A stretch of 64,000 nucleotides of DNA from Mariannaea sp. PMI_226 (Eukaryota > Ascomycota > Sordariomycetes > Hypocreales > Nectriaceae), in contig JANFOG010000002.1 of the NCBI GenBank assembly GCA_024336345.1, forward strand, positions 1,612,001 to 1,676,000, given 5' to 3'. The notes under the pieces are model-generated. The model made no database searches and was not told the origin of the DNA. It worked only from the letters and a program-made list of their open reading frames with translations. Shown here piece after piece: positions 1 through 13,800 of the stretch (position 1 is the first letter of the stretch; each line of letters begins with the position of its first letter). The translations under genes were made by a program, and so were the position numbers.

Positions 1-491
1 GGTGTCAAGCCAGTCGACTCTTGATGGGGGGGGGGGGGGGGCGGTAACTTACTTGTGTGAAGATATGAGACGGTTACCTATCATACCATCATTCGAATAT
101 CACAATCCTAAAAGATCTGGGTCGGAGATGCTCTTTTTTTTTTTTTTTGGAAGAAGGGAAATTAGCCAAATCTCCACAGTAGAAATCCTTATTATTACAT
201 CGCTCAGTCATCAGATGAAGGCAATCAGCTCTGCAATATGAACTTGAAATCCACGTATGTGGATTTTCTTTTTTGTTGACGTTGATACAAACAGTGATAC
301 TCCTTCGCTAATGAATATTCTATCATACAGACCGATACTGGTAAAAACAAAAAAGTCCAAAAGCATCCTTTTTCTCTAACAATCCATGCCCACTCTCGGC
401 TCTCCCTCTTTCGCCCTCCCTCTTCAATGCAGCTCGTGGCGCGCATGACAACGCATATACTAACGTACATCTTGAACAAGTTCTAGCAATC
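1..491. other. 3' flank of MOT1, no gene seen
   Basis: No coding region with a recognisable product is visible here. The stretch lies downstream of the MOT1 stop codon and presumably holds its 3' UTR and terminator. It contains a run of 14 G at about 28-41 and a 16-nt T run at about 133-148. Short open frames on both strands have low-complexity translations and no family features. Confidence 0.6.
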
Positions 492-3400
492 TCATGACAT
501 GGTCTTCATGAAATCGTCAAGATCGAAACTTTCCTCATATTGCTTGTTGTCCCATAACTCTCCCAGGTCATCCAGCCAAGCCTTCTTTCCAGGCTGTCTT
601 AATACGTCGCCTGTTTCAATATCCACCATGTCTTCTTCTCGTCCTTCTAAGCCATTCTGGGGCTTCTCTGATATGAGACTTGGACCAGAGTCTCCCAAGT
701 TGAACAAATCGAGGATCTGATCTGTATCCATTGTTGAAAGACCTGCGTTCTGCTGATTCACGACTGTTGACGCAACATCAATCTTGAAGCGCTGGAGACT
801 AAGAATCTTCTCCTCCAGAGTTCCGCGTGTGATCAATCGATAAACATTGACGACCTTCTTCTGACCAATTCGGTGAGCTCTGTCCATGGCCTGCAAGTCT
901 TTCTGAGGATTCCAATCATGCTCCACAAAGATGACAGTATCTGCACCCGTGAGGTTCAGACCCAAACCACCGACACTGGTGGTTAGTAGTAGGACATCAT
1001 ATGAGGGGTCGCTATTGAACTTGTTGACAATGTCCTGTCGTTTGTTGGCCTCTACTGAACCGTCGAGGCGCAAGTGTGATACTGAAGGAAGCATCTCCTT
1101 CAACACCTTGTTTTGGACCATATCCAGCATTTCCTTCATCTGACAGAAGATGAGTGCTCTGTGTGGTTTAATAGGTTGATACAAAGGATCGTTGGAATCT
1201 CCTCCCTCAACACCGATACCACAATCCACTAAGAGGTCTCTCAAGGCGGTCAGCTTAGGGGCGTGTTGGGGGTCTTCAATTGATGTGCCTTGTTTCTGTA
1301 GTATTCTCTGTGTATCATCGTAATGGTTGCTTCCGGGTTTCATAACCATGGCAGGCGAATTGCACAGCTTTCGCATATATTGTAGGGCTTGGAAGATGTG
1401 TTGCTTTGCGTCCTTGTCGTCGCGACCAGCCTCTGCTTGGATTTTCTTGCCTTGCTTCTTCGTGAAGTCTTCGAAAAGCTTCTTCTGCAGATCGCTCAAG
1501 TCGCAGTAGTAGTTTTGCAAAATCTTCGGTGGAAGATCATTGAGTACCTCTTCCTTAAGACGTCGTAGCAGGAAGGGGAGAACTTGCTTATGGAGGGCTT
1601 CAATGGCAAGGGCACCAGCTTCCTGCTCTTTCGTTGATGCCTTGCTAAATCGACTCGCGGCGATAGGCTTTGCAAATCGATCCAAGAAGACCTTTTCAGC
1701 ACCCAAGAAACCGGGCATGAGGAAGTCAAACAGAGACCACAGCTCAAGAACGTTGTTCTGGATGGGTGTACCAGTGAGAATGAGGCGGTGATTGCTTGCA
1801 AGGCGCTTCACTGCCTGGGTGATCTTGGCCTTAGGGTTCTTGATGAGATGGCCCTCATCCAGGACAACGTAGTTCCAGTTATGTTTGTCGAGAATGTCGG
1901 AGTCGTTGCGGCAAACATCGTATGATGTAATAACAATATCAGTTTGTCCAAGCCTCTCCTTAATGGCCTTTCGTTCCGAAGGTGGCCCAACGTACGCCGT
2001 AACGCTCAAGAAGGGCGCATAAGTCTTGATCTCCTGCTGCCAGTGTCCAGAGAGTGTGGGAGGGCACACGATAAGGGAAGGCAGCTTTCTAACATCGGGA
2101 GACTCGGTCTTTGCATACTCTTCAGCACGTTGATGGTGGTCGCTCGCCACTATGCAGATAGTTTGAAGCGTCTTTCCGAGACCCATATCATCACAAAGGA
2201 TACCGTGCAGGTGGTATTTGTTGAGGAAATTCAGCCAGTTAACGCCATCCTGCTGATAAGATCGCAGCTCTGCTTTGATTGCGACAGGAATCTGGAATGG
2301 TTCCACTTTCTTGGGGTCAAGCAACTGAGCAATGAAGGTTCGTTCTCGATCTCTGCCCTTGAGCATTTCTTCGGAAAGGCCTGGCGGATCCGGAATGCCA
2401 GTTTCCAGGGGCACAAGTTTCACTAAAGTAGCGAATGAGGTGGTGGCAATCAGCCGAATCTCATTGTCCGAGTCGCTCATGCGTCCGAGAACTGGTACTA
2501 TGAGGAAAATAACGTAGGGTAAAATAGCGTCGCCCATAACAGCAATCAAGTGGTAAACAGCTTCGATGGCACCTTGACGGAAGTTGAGGTCCAAGGGGTT
2601 ATTGATAGAAGGCAGGACCTTCTCGACTAGAGCAGTCATGCCCTCCACGGTGATGACGCTGCAGATTGTGGCCAGGCACTTGGCAGCCATATATCGGAAG
2701 ACGGAGAGTTCGGAGTGGAGAGCTTTGATAACCAAGGGCATCAGCTGTATAACGAAAGAATGCAAGGCGGGGTCGAGTGTTGGTGTCATGGTTCTGATAA
2801 CAGACATGGCGTCAACGATTTCTTGACCAAAGGTCTGTTCAGGATCCTTGGCCTCGGCAGGAAGATCGTTTGTGAACGCCTTGACCAAGGGTTGCTCCAT
2901 GAAAGTCTGTAGGCTAGGCACAACTTCCAGGAGGCTGGCTCCATATGTTTTGGAGAGAATTTCCAAAGCCTCCTTGGCACCGCGTCTCGTGATGCGAGCA
3001 GCCTTTGCTTCTCGAGCCCATTTAGCGGCGTCAGCGTGGTCAACCCGATCTTCCTCCTTTTGCATCGAGAGAACGCAGTCAGTCTTACTGGCATGCACAG
3101 GGAATTCTGGTGTCTCGGCGACCTCAACGCAGGAAAACTTGACCAAGTTTGCAACGACCTTTCCAGCAGGACCCTTTCGGCCCTTATCAGTGAAAAGCTG
3201 CACAAGCCTGGCGATGGTATCCGCTGACCGAGTCTGGAGTAGCTGGTTCTCTTCCAGTTTAATAGAATCCATGACACCCTTGATCAGTGGGCTTGGTTTC
3301 TTGGGCAAGATTTTCATGGCGACCATTGCACAGGCGGCTGCTGCTTTGATGCGAATATCTCGAGCCGCCTTCACGACCTTTGCTTCCTCAATCGTGCTGA

Positions 3401-6394
3401 CCGTAATATCCCGCGCTTCGGCAAGCTGCTGGCTTGCGATGAGTCGTTGACCAGGAGACATGGCCTTCTTCAGCCTCTCATAATCATCGCCGACGCATTT
3501 CTCAGCAGTAGTAATAGAGAAAGCGCTGGGGCCAGCCTCAGCCTCGCCTTGAACAACGACGGGCAGAACAGGCAATTTGCTATGTGACACCTTGCCATGA
3601 TCACGGAAGAAGTGAAGCAGTTGCTGGCATTGCGTGCGGACACGTTGAATGTAGTTGACAAGATCTCTGTAGGATGCCGGACGTTCCGATTCCACGATAC
3701 GCTGTAGGTTATCGATGTATCGAGCGGAATCATCTGGGGACTGACAGTGCTTGGCGAATTCCTCGATAACAGCACAGGCTGTAAGTTGGGTGGATGAATA
3801 AGCTGAGGAGAGTCCGGGAACTAGCAAGGCATCATATTCATCGAGGAACTTGGCTGGAACTGAAGCCATGACAAGACCCATAGCTCTAGCCGCTGATACG
3901 CGTGAGCGTATCAGGACATCCATGCCCACTAGGTCAACATCGCCCTGCATCATATGGCCGTCGACATCGTGGGTTAAGCTAGTGGTAGGGACGTCTTCAA
4001 TCTTGGTAGATTTCCTTCGTCGCTTAGATGCTCGATCAGAGCCATCGGGAGACGACACTTTGCGCGGGGTCTGTTGAACCACGCCTGGCAATGCATAAGT
4101 ACCACCAGATGGTTTCTGGAAAAGCGTTGCGTTCATAGGGATTGGGTTGCGCGAGACACCAATGGGATGCAACGTAAGCTGCATCATGGAGTCAACGTGA
4201 GCTGCAAATTCGTCTGCGAGCACCTCGGGGTTCTTGGCCAGGCTTCTGACCAACGCTGTCCATAGTTCCATTGACATATTAAGAGCATCCTTGTCCCTCT
4301 CGACTAGAATGTTTTGAAATATCAATCTCAAGATTCTTCCAGTAAGCCAGCCCTGTGACGTCTCTTCGCTAAGGTTGGCAAAGGTCAATAGAGCCTTCAA
4401 TACAGCAACGCGGACTGATGTAATCGTGTGTCGCAGGAAGGGGTAGAGGCGAGGCACAAGCAGGGTGAAGGAACGTTCTTCATCCTGAGCGGCGGATGTT
4501 TTCATAGCCTCTAATACCTCGGGGAAGCTACAGAGTGTAGCAAGAAGGTCCATGATACGGCCTGTGCTGGCGCTCAAGTCATCTCCAAGGTTTGAAAGAC
4601 TTTCCCAAATAATATTCACAAGTCCTTCCAGCTGGGTCGGTCGCATTGCAACAAACTCCTTGGCCATTGGGATCAGGGTTGCAGCACTGACGGAACGAAC
4701 GTCATCGTCTATATCACCAAGACCCTTCATTACTGCTCGAATGACGCCGTCAATCATGTCGCCATCCTGGAGAAGCAGGTCTTTTCGCACTGCCACAACA
4801 TATCGCAAACCGATCATGCCGCCATGGCAAACTGCCCAAACCGGCCTGTCAAGTTTGAGATCATCTTGCATGACCATACGGTACAATATCTGATATGTAC
4901 TGTAAACCGATGCCGAAGGAAGGTGCTTCAGAACAGAACCAAGAGATTGTCCCACAGTTTCTCTGATTGGTGCAACAGACGTGTCGGAACTATAATCAGT
5001 GAATCGATCTAGCATGAGGACGCCACAAAGGCGGCATGCGAGGTCATCGAGCCATTGACGATTGAGGGCATCGTTCTCGTCTCGAGTCTTCGATCGTAAC
5101 CTTCCAGCACCTCCACCGTGCACGCGAAGGACCTCTCTCAAACCCATGGCTGCACCATGTCGAGTTTCCCATGAGGGATCAAAGAGGTCCACCTTGAGAA
5201 AATCGCACAACCGTTCATACGGCCACTCAGCACCTTCTATCGACTCTTCCGCCTCGAGTTCCGACTTAATAGGGATGACGGGACCTTTGAACTCGCTTAC
5301 AACTTTAGTATCCTCATCTACATCAGCAGGTCGCTCGAGATTGAAATAGTCGTTCATTTTTCCGTTTTTCTTGGAATCTCCGTCGGCCATTGGGGTATCC
5401 TCATTGAGACCTTCGGATCCTGCGGTCACTGGCCGTCGAATGGAAAGATCACCGAATCCTCCCTTGCCCTGAGAAGCCTTCATGGCTTCCCTTTTTCGTT
5501 TTCTTTTCAAAACATTGAGCTGTCTTGAACTCAATCCAGATTCTTCAGCTGGCTGGCTGTGGCTTGAGGTGTTCATACGACCCACACTGTTGCCATTGCC
5601 ATTATCCAGAGGCGTGTGCGGAGTGGCATCGTTACTAGGGATAGCCATTTCCTCATCCTCGAATTTTCTCCCAAGGAGACCTAATCGCCCAATAAGGGTC
5701 TTCCGTTGATGTTCGAGGCGAGCCTGGGGATCTAATGATGCTAGCCCATACTCGATGCCGCCGCCACGTAGCAGCTCGCGGCCATACTGCAAGATAATCT
5801 CGACATCAAGTGATTCAAGTCTGAAGGAATTGTCTTCTGGTATGCCCGATTCCTTGTCATTTTCCTCCTTCTTGATGTTGCCATTTTCACAGACGGGTTC
5901 CTCCTTCTTGGGCTCATTAGGTTCATCTTCCGAGTTTGGGTCGTGTAGAGGGGCATTTTCAGCAATTTTGCCAATTGCGGATGCAGCTGTCCTCCTTGTC
6001 TCCCAGTCCTTGTGCCGCAGGTATGGTACAACACGGGACAGAAGATTGAACAGCTCATCAGGGTGTTGTTTCTGCCAGTCAGCAAGCTGATTGACAGCAG
6101 TGTCTCGGATTAACCTCGTACTCCCCGTCTCGAGGATCCTGTCACCTGTTAGTTATCTAAATGATAGATGCATTTGGAAAGTTGGAATTAGGTTTGATGA
6201 TTTCCTATGGCAAGTATCTCTCACTGTAGCTGAATTGCCATGAAAGCACTACCATGAAGACACTGCCATGAAGGGGATAACCCAGTGCAACTCAGTGAGT
6301 ACTCACGTGACTAATCTGTCGAGTCTATAGGCATTGTTAGTGAGTTGACAAAGATTTAACCGGGAATGAGAGGGGGAACCAACCTTGAGGCCAT
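492..6394 (-). CDS. MOT1: TATA-binding-protein-associated Snf2-family ATPase Mot1 (BTAF1/TAF172)
   Basis: Mot1 uses ATP to strip TBP from DNA and redistributes it between promoters in the nucleus. The model has three exons on the minus strand: 6394-6384 (11 nt), 6324-6307 (18 nt) and 6138-492. The introns are 59 and 168 nt, with CACTAAC and ATAACTAAC branch sites. The product is 1891 aa, close to yeast Mot1. The start was chosen because the two small exons yield an N-terminus beginning MASRLDRLVT, as in the family. The N-terminal two thirds is helical and HEAT-like, with a charged linker. The C-terminal Snf2 motor starts near residue 1304. It has Walker A DDMGLGKT at 1326-1333, a DEGH box at 1437-1440 and helicase-C motif RAHRIGQ at 1763-1769. 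Identification is very secure; the two 5' micro-exons are the only delicate part. Confidence 0.96.
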
Positions 6395-9300
6395 TTTGTC
6401 TCGGATCTGAGTGCGTCAATACTCTCAGTCCTCATGGCATTTCGAGAGAGAAAAAAAAAACTATTTTGTGACGTTGTTAGTGGCCAATACTTAGGCGTAC
6501 ATGGTAACAATTTTGAGAAGTCGAGTAGACCCATGCGCAAGGCCGGAACCAGGCGATGGACGGCATTTAGTATCCAACAGCGCGGGACCGTGTAGCGCGA
6601 CGCGACATACCGGGTGATGTGGGGCACCGGGCTAGAGATGCATGCATCCGAGCAGGAGGACGTAAGGGAAGAGGTTACAGCACGAAGCACTGATCCGTTC
6701 TCACGGAGACGGCAGGGAAACTCCGGCCCGGATTGGATGCGCAGGGAGGGCCCGGAGACGGTCGATTGAGTCTTGGACTCTGGGACCTCTCGTGCAAACA
6801 AACGGAAGATGGAGATAATGAGAAGAGTGATTGTCAAGGACAAGAAGTGCCCAATGTGTGGCTGAGGATGGGGCAGCAGTATGATTGGGTGTGGCGGGAT
6901 CGAAAGGTAGGGGCCGGACGAAAAGAAAAGAAAAAAGATCGGCTAGATGACCAAAGGTGACTTACCTGGTGCAGCGATGGTGAGCTCCAGGGGGGCCGCC
7001 GGGTAGGGTGTTCAAAGCACAGGCTGGCTTTGGCTGGCTTCGGCGTTCATCAAGGGTTTAGTAAGCTCGTGGTTTCTGCAGATGCAAGGCGTATGCACCA
7101 TTGACATCAAAACAAAAAGGAGGCTCGAAAAAACCGGGGGAGATGCGGATGCGATGCGATGCGATCCAACCAGACAGATTAGGGTGATGGATAGTACTGC
7201 GTTGGTTGTTTTGGTGACGTTATTGCCTGGTCGCCCCGGTTGACTGGGCTGCGGAGGTCAAACACAGTCTGGGAGCCTGGGGGTGTGATTTGCAGGGCGG
7301 ACGGAGCACCAGGCAGAGGCGTAATCTCACTCTGTGTAAGTGCGAGTTTGGCTGGCTGGCTGGCTGGCCCAGGTAACCAACTGGAGCCAAGTTACCTATG
7401 CAAAGGGAGAACCCAAACAGGTGTGAAAGGTAACGAAAAGGGTAGGACAAGTCATTTAAAAAAAGAGTATGGTTTCAAAAAATAAAAATAGAAATTAGAA
7501 GAAGAAGAAAAAAGAGGAAGCAGAAAAGAAGCAGTGAGAAAACTGAGCGCAAATACTCGAACAACCTCGGTGCTGAGTAGTTGTCGCGCAAAACGTTGGG
7601 TGACGGTGTCCCTGCTAATTTGGTGCTGGGTGCCGTGCGCTGCTGTTTGCTGGGTGCTGGGTTGCTGGTGCTCTGCTCCCAACTTTTTTGTGTGTGGTCC
7701 CGATGGCCAGGTGGAAAATCGGGGTGGAGGGCAGGCCGGATATTCATATGTTAATGGTTGTATTTTTATACACGCGCGGCACCCAGGGCCAACGGTTTCC
7801 CTTCTTGCGCTCGCCTAATTTCCTTCTTACCTTGTTAGCGTCATTTCGGAAGAGGAGGGGGTGGCCCCTGCTCTGCTTGTCTCTAGCTGACCTCTGATAT
7901 TCCAGAACCAGTACGTACTACTCCGTAAGTACATACACCTTCTTCCTTTTTTTCTTTTTTTTTTTTTTTTCCCGCGGGCTCTTCCTTTTGGCCCACTCAA
8001 TATGTGCTCCACTGGGGCTTGCCAACTGGGGCTGGAGCCGGGCTTGCACGGCTTCTTGCCCTCTCCAGCTCCTCGAGCTGCCCTTACGTCGTACATCTCA
8101 AGGCAGCTAGCCAGCCTCATGCCGGCCCTTGCGAGCACTACCTACCTAAATGCTGACCTCGCAGGGGCCTTTCTTTTGACATGCGGCCAGCTCGCCGTCA
8201 TTGTTTGCTTTTTCATCTTCGATCTCAATCTAGTCGACTTCGTCGTCTGCGACGCTCGTCCCTCTCCTTCTTCAGTTGGTACTTTGTAGCCATCATCTTC
8301 CCTCTTCGGAGCTCCTTGTCTGGCTTGCACCAATCGCCGAGTTAATCCCTTCTAGGGATAGTCTGCCTCCCAGCAATGTACTGGCTTGTGGGCATGGGCA
8401 CTTGAACTACAGTCTACCACCCTCCGAGTTTTTGGCATCATCATCCTTACATACTTTATCTTCAGTACCTACATAGTTACCTAATAAAGTACTTTATTCG
8501 GCCACCTACCCTAAACTCCATGTTTTTCTCATCACAATGATTGTCCAGCCAGCAACTGTGATAGACTTGAATGGGCTACTACTCCACCGGCCATATAATT
8601 AATACACTGTTTTATTTTCTTTTATTTTCTTTTATTTTTCATTGTTTGGATTTTGTCTTGGACTGTCTTTATTGGCTTGGACTGACTCTCATACATCAGG
8701 CGTCGCTCAACTTTCATCGATTTCTTGACGGGCCAAACTTAGATGTGCTGTGCCACTTGGCCACTGCAAGGGTCCTACTGAAGAACCTGCCTGGTCCATA
8801 GAAACCCGTGCCTGGTGGTACCACGACGCCACTTCGCAACACTCTTGATATCCTATGCTGTCTGCCTCAGGCCATTGCATATCCGTCATGAGCTAATATT
8901 GCCCTTGACCCCGCCCCTTCCGGCGCGACACATGTCAGGCATACGAGTGCTGGAAGATCGTCGAGTGAGTCGTAGTTCAAAGAGTCCCATTTACGCGTCA
9001 TGCACTCGCTGTGTGAAGAACCGCAACTATTCAGACTTCCTTGGCCCATTATAGGCTGCAACGTGTTACCCAGTGGTCCGCGTAGTACGTACTGTAGCTC
9101 CTTGTCAGAACCAGCCCAGACGCGCGCGAGCACTCGTGGCAGACCTTTCCCGACTTACTTCTCACACACCAGCCACAGTCACATTCCTTGAAGTGAGTGC
9201 GGACATAATGAGTTCATCGATGCGCAAACAAGAGTCGATATCAAAACCTGACAAGGGACGTGCACATGACAAAGGGCAGATCGGAAGACCCCATCGATAA

Positions 9301-10845
9301 TCAACCCCATCTTGATTCTAAGACCATATCGCAGACAATACAGTAAAAAAACGGTTGCCTGACTGGCTTGGCCGTGTTCCAAGGATGAGCAGAGGACAAT
9401 ACCGTTATGCGGTAGCCTTGTTGCGCTCAGAATATTCGTTGCCTTATATGACGTTGTTTAAGTCTGGAAGTGCGAAACAAATACCACAAAATATTTTCTT
9501 CACTTTCTCTCTCTTCCATAGGAAACGGAAAAAGGTGCACCCAATACTGTGAATTGACGGCGTTGCCTTTTGTTCGTCGGTCTCCTGAGCGGATAGGTAC
9601 TTGCATATATGGAAGTCAATTGACAACGTTACCCACACTGTAGCCCTCTGTCTTAGCCCACGGCAGCTGGATTCTATTCTGCCTTTCCTCTTCCCCTGAC
9701 GATCCCAAGATATCCAGTACTACATACTTCAAGGTTCAAGTGTGCTGAGGAAAAATAAGCAACTCGTAAATACATTCATTTTCTAGTTGAAAACCATCTG
9801 ATAGCTTCGAAACGACGGTGTTGACGGTGTTGATACGGCCGTACACTACGTCATAGTTGGCGCGGGACTATCGCTACGTCGCATGCCATACTGTTCACAG
9901 AATCGAGGGGCACTTTGAACCCCATAGCTTACAATTCCAGAGGCAAAGTGTCATCTGCACGATTGACAGGTGCAACCAGCCCTTGCCTGGAGCATCTAAT
10001 CACATCGAGGATTGAGGCAGAGCGACAGAGCAGAAGGCTGCAACCCCAATAGTATTGGATCTCCTTCGTACTCATGCTAGTTCGCTGGCGAAGACGCGTA
10101 AGAGAGGTTCCCATAGGAGGCGGATTTAGGGTGATTTTGTTACGCGATATGATAGATGGGGAGGTCTCGCTCTTTTCCATCGTACATCTCTTGCATTTTT
10201 TTAATTGGCGTGCATCCATTTTCAGTATACACGTCAATTAACGCCAAAAGTTGCATGGTATTAGGAACGATATAACCGTGCTGCAAAGAATTTCGTTGAA
10301 ACGTCGATGTTCGTGTTAACAACTTAGCTAAAGATAGAAAGAGCAAGTGGTATTTACAAAGACCTGGGCGACAAATCCTTACCATGGGTGTACGCAGTAG
10401 TCAGTAATTACACAGGCGAGCTCCTCCAGCTGCACAGATTACTCCGTATTTTGATCGCCAACAAGGGTCTAATGATTCGAGACCAAGCTTTTTGCTGGCC
10501 AACGCCCGCACGGACCAGATAATAAAGAGCCTGCCCCAGCATTTTTTTTGAGAGGAAGTGACGCGCAGCGATTTAAATGCCTTAGGTACGTACCTACCCA
10601 CAGTCGGTTCGAGGTAGTAATAAAGTTGGCACCTTATAATCAAGGCACCCTCTCACGTCGCAACAGCCACACCCACCACGCGAGAGCCCACTTGATCGCG
10701 GTGCTTGGGCAGACGCGTCGAATCGCATCAGTTCGCATCCCCGAGGCAAAAATCCACAGACAAAGCCGAGACTGCGCTGTGTCTCGCTGACAAGCTCTCT
10801 GACCCCCCCCTCGCATGTTGCGCAAAGGCGCTGGCGCAGCCCATC
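6395..10845. promoter_or_regulatory. 4.45 kb region between the divergent MOT1 and SMC3 genes
   Basis: Both neighbours point outward, so this stretch carries both promoters. No convincing gene was found. Short open frames at 7534-7818, 8002-8289 and 8571-8801 have low-complexity or hydrophobic translations without family features. Visible sequence features are a GATGC repeat near 7145-7165, a (GGCT)n tract near 7350-7368, a long T-rich run at about 7940-7970, TACTCCGTA words at 7919-7927 and 10440-10448, and TACCTA-type words near 8140, 8466 and 10590. A long 5' UTR or a non-coding RNA is possible but not visible. Confidence 0.5.
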
Positions 10846-13800
10846 ATGTATATCAAGCAAATCATCATCCAAGGCTTCAAGAGGTAAGCCGCCGCAACGG
10901 AATCTCCTTCACCCACCTCGTCAATCTCGTCGACATTCGCCGCGTGTGCAATCTATCGCTAACGTCTCTCATAGCTACAAGGAACAAACCGTCATTGAAC
11001 CATTCTCCCCGAAAACTAACGTCATCGTCGGTCGCAATGGCTCTGGAAAGAGTAACTTCTTCGCAGCGATTCGCTTTGTTCTCAGCGATGCCTATACCCA
11101 GATGAGTCGCGAGGAGCGACAGGGTCTTCTGCACGAAGGCTCTGGCTCTGCAGTTATGTCTGCTTACGTTGAGATCATTTTTGACAATAGCGATGATCGA
11201 TTCTTGACCGGAAACAAGGAGCTCGTCCTCCGGCGCACCATTGGTCTCAAGAAGGACGAGTATTCCGTTGACCGCAAAGTTGTTACCAAGACCGACGTCA
11301 TGAACCTCCTCGAAGCTGCAGGCTTTTCGCGATCGAATCCTTACTACATTGTGCCTCAGGGTCGAGTCACTGCACTTACCAACATGAAGGAGTCGGATAG
11401 ACTTAACCTGCTCAAAGAAGTCGCCGGAACTCATGTTTACGAACAACGTCGTGCCGAGTCACTGAAAATCATGAATGAGACAAACAACAAGCGGGAAAAG
11501 ATCGATGAGCTTCTGGTCTACATCAAAGAACGACTGGACGAGCTTGAGGAAGAGAAGGAGGAATTGCGGGGTTTTCAAGATAAGGACCGAGAGAGGCGAT
11601 GTCTTGAGTACGCCTACCACCACCGAGAACAAGTCACTATTCAGTCAGCCCTTGAAGATCTCGATAACGCCCGACAAGACGGCCTAGATTCTTCGGATAC
11701 TAGCCGACAGGAGTTTCTCGATGGAGAGAAGGCCATCTCCCGACTGGATGCCGAGATTCACAAGCTTCAGCGGGAGATGGAGCTTCTCCAAATCGATCGA
11801 CGACAAATGGAAGAAGACCGACGAGATAGCGCGAAAACCCTAGCTAAGGTTGAGATGAAGGCAAAGAACTTGAAGGAGGGTCAGTCTGCCCGAGAGCAGG
11901 CTCGGGCTCAACATGCCGCCGACTTGGGATCCGTCCAATCAGAAATTGCTGTCAAAGAGGCCGAACTTTCCTCCATCCTACCCCAATATAACCAGAGAAA
12001 GGCTTCCGAGACCGAGATTCGCCAAGAGTTGGATACTGCTGAGGCAAAGAGATCCCGTCTTTTCGCAAAGGAAAGTCAAGGTTCTAGATTTAAGAACAAA
12101 TCCCAGCGTGACGAATGGCTCAGAAACGAAATTAGCGAACTGGGAATGACCATCAGCGCTCAAAAGGCCAACAAGATTGATGCTGAGGAAGAAGTGACAA
12201 GAGTTCAGCAAGCAATCGCCCAAACCGAGCAGGAAGTGATGGAATTACGCTCTCGTTTGAGCAACTGGAATGCCGATACCACCAATATTGCAGATGAGGT
12301 GACCAGGGCCAAAGATCTCCTAGAAAAGCTAAACGATGAGCGCAAGCTTGTTAGACGAGAGGATGACAAACTTAACTCGATCATATCCAATGCTCGGCAA
12401 GAGAAGGAGAGTTCCGAACGTGAACTGTCTCATACTATGGATGGGGCCACCGCTCGTGGATTGGCCACTATTCGACGCTTGAAGCAAGAACGGGACATTC
12501 CAGGAGCGTATGGAACATTAGCAGAGCTTCTCGAAGTCAACGATGCGTATAGACTTCCCGTGGAGCAGATTGCTGGTGCCAGTCTATTCCACTATGTTGT
12601 TGACAACGCCGAAACCGCCACCTATCTTGCCGACGTCTTGTTCAGGCAACGTGGTGGCCGTGTGACATTCATGCCCCTCGCCCAGCTACGGCCTCGCAAG
12701 ATGAATCTTCCAAGATCCAATGATGCTGTGCCTCTCCTGAGCAAGATTGCGTATGACGATAAGTTCGAAAAGGCCTTCCAACAGGTTTTCGGCAAGGTTG
12801 TCGTTTGTCCCAACTTGACGGTTGCTAGTCAATATGCCAGAAGTCACGGCGTGGATGGTATCACTGCAGAGGGTGATACGACTAACAAGAGAGGTGCAAT
12901 GACCGGTGGTTACATTGATCCCCGAAAGTCTCGCCTCGAAGCTGTCCAAGCTGTTAACAAATGGCGAGATGAGTATGAGACGCTCATTGGCCAGTCTCAG
13001 GACATACGCAGACAGATCGAGCTCAAAGACCAAGAAATTACCGCCGCTATGTCCGAAGTGCAGAAATATGAACAAAGATTCCGCCGTGCTGAGGATGGAT
13101 TTGAGCCCTTGAAGCATGAGCTACGAAACAAACTGGCGCACTTGGAGACCATGCGTATTCAACTCGAGTCAGCACAGAGGCGCCGTGATGCTGTTGAGAA
13201 GAATATGAACGGTTTCATGCAGGAGGTAGCTGCACATGAAGCTGAAATCGGAACCGACTTCAAGAAGAGCCTTACGACAGCCGAACAGCAGCAGTTGGAG
13301 GAGCTCGGAGGAAGAGTTTCAGAGCTACAAAAGCAGTGGAACGAAATCAGCAGAGCCCGCCAAGACCTTGAACGCCGGAAACAAGTTCTTGAAGTTGATC
13401 TCCGACAGAACCTACAGATGAAGCTCGACCAGCTCAGCAGTCAGGCATTCGAGAACTCTGGGTCGGGATCTTCTACTGGTACCTTGAAGGAGACGCAGCG
13501 AGAACTGAAAAAGGCACAGAGCGCGCTCAAATCAGCCGATGCTAGCCTGCATGAGACGGAAGCCAAGATGAGTGATCTGCTACAGAACTTGGAGCAAAAA
13601 GGCGCACAGAAGGCTGAGCGAGAGCAAATGCAGCAGGAACTCTCGGCAAGAATCGAGAAGCAACAGAAGAGGATGGATAAGAGTCTCAGAAGGAAGGCAT
13701 TGCTGACAACCCAGGCTGCGGAGTGTGCCAAGAATATTCGAGATCTGGGTGTTCTTCCCGAGGAGGCTTTTGACAAGTATGAAAACATGGAAGCCAAGAC

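Noticed and set aside
2848..3450. 200-codon open frame opposite MOT1
   Set aside because: Antisense shadow of a well-conserved gene; composition reflects the codon pattern of the real strand.
7534..8289. Open frames between MOT1 and SMC3
   Set aside because: Low complexity, overlapping in several frames on both strands, no conserved motif.
10877..11446. 189-codon open frame opposite SMC3
   Set aside because: Lies antisense to the conserved SMC3 ATPase head; no family features.
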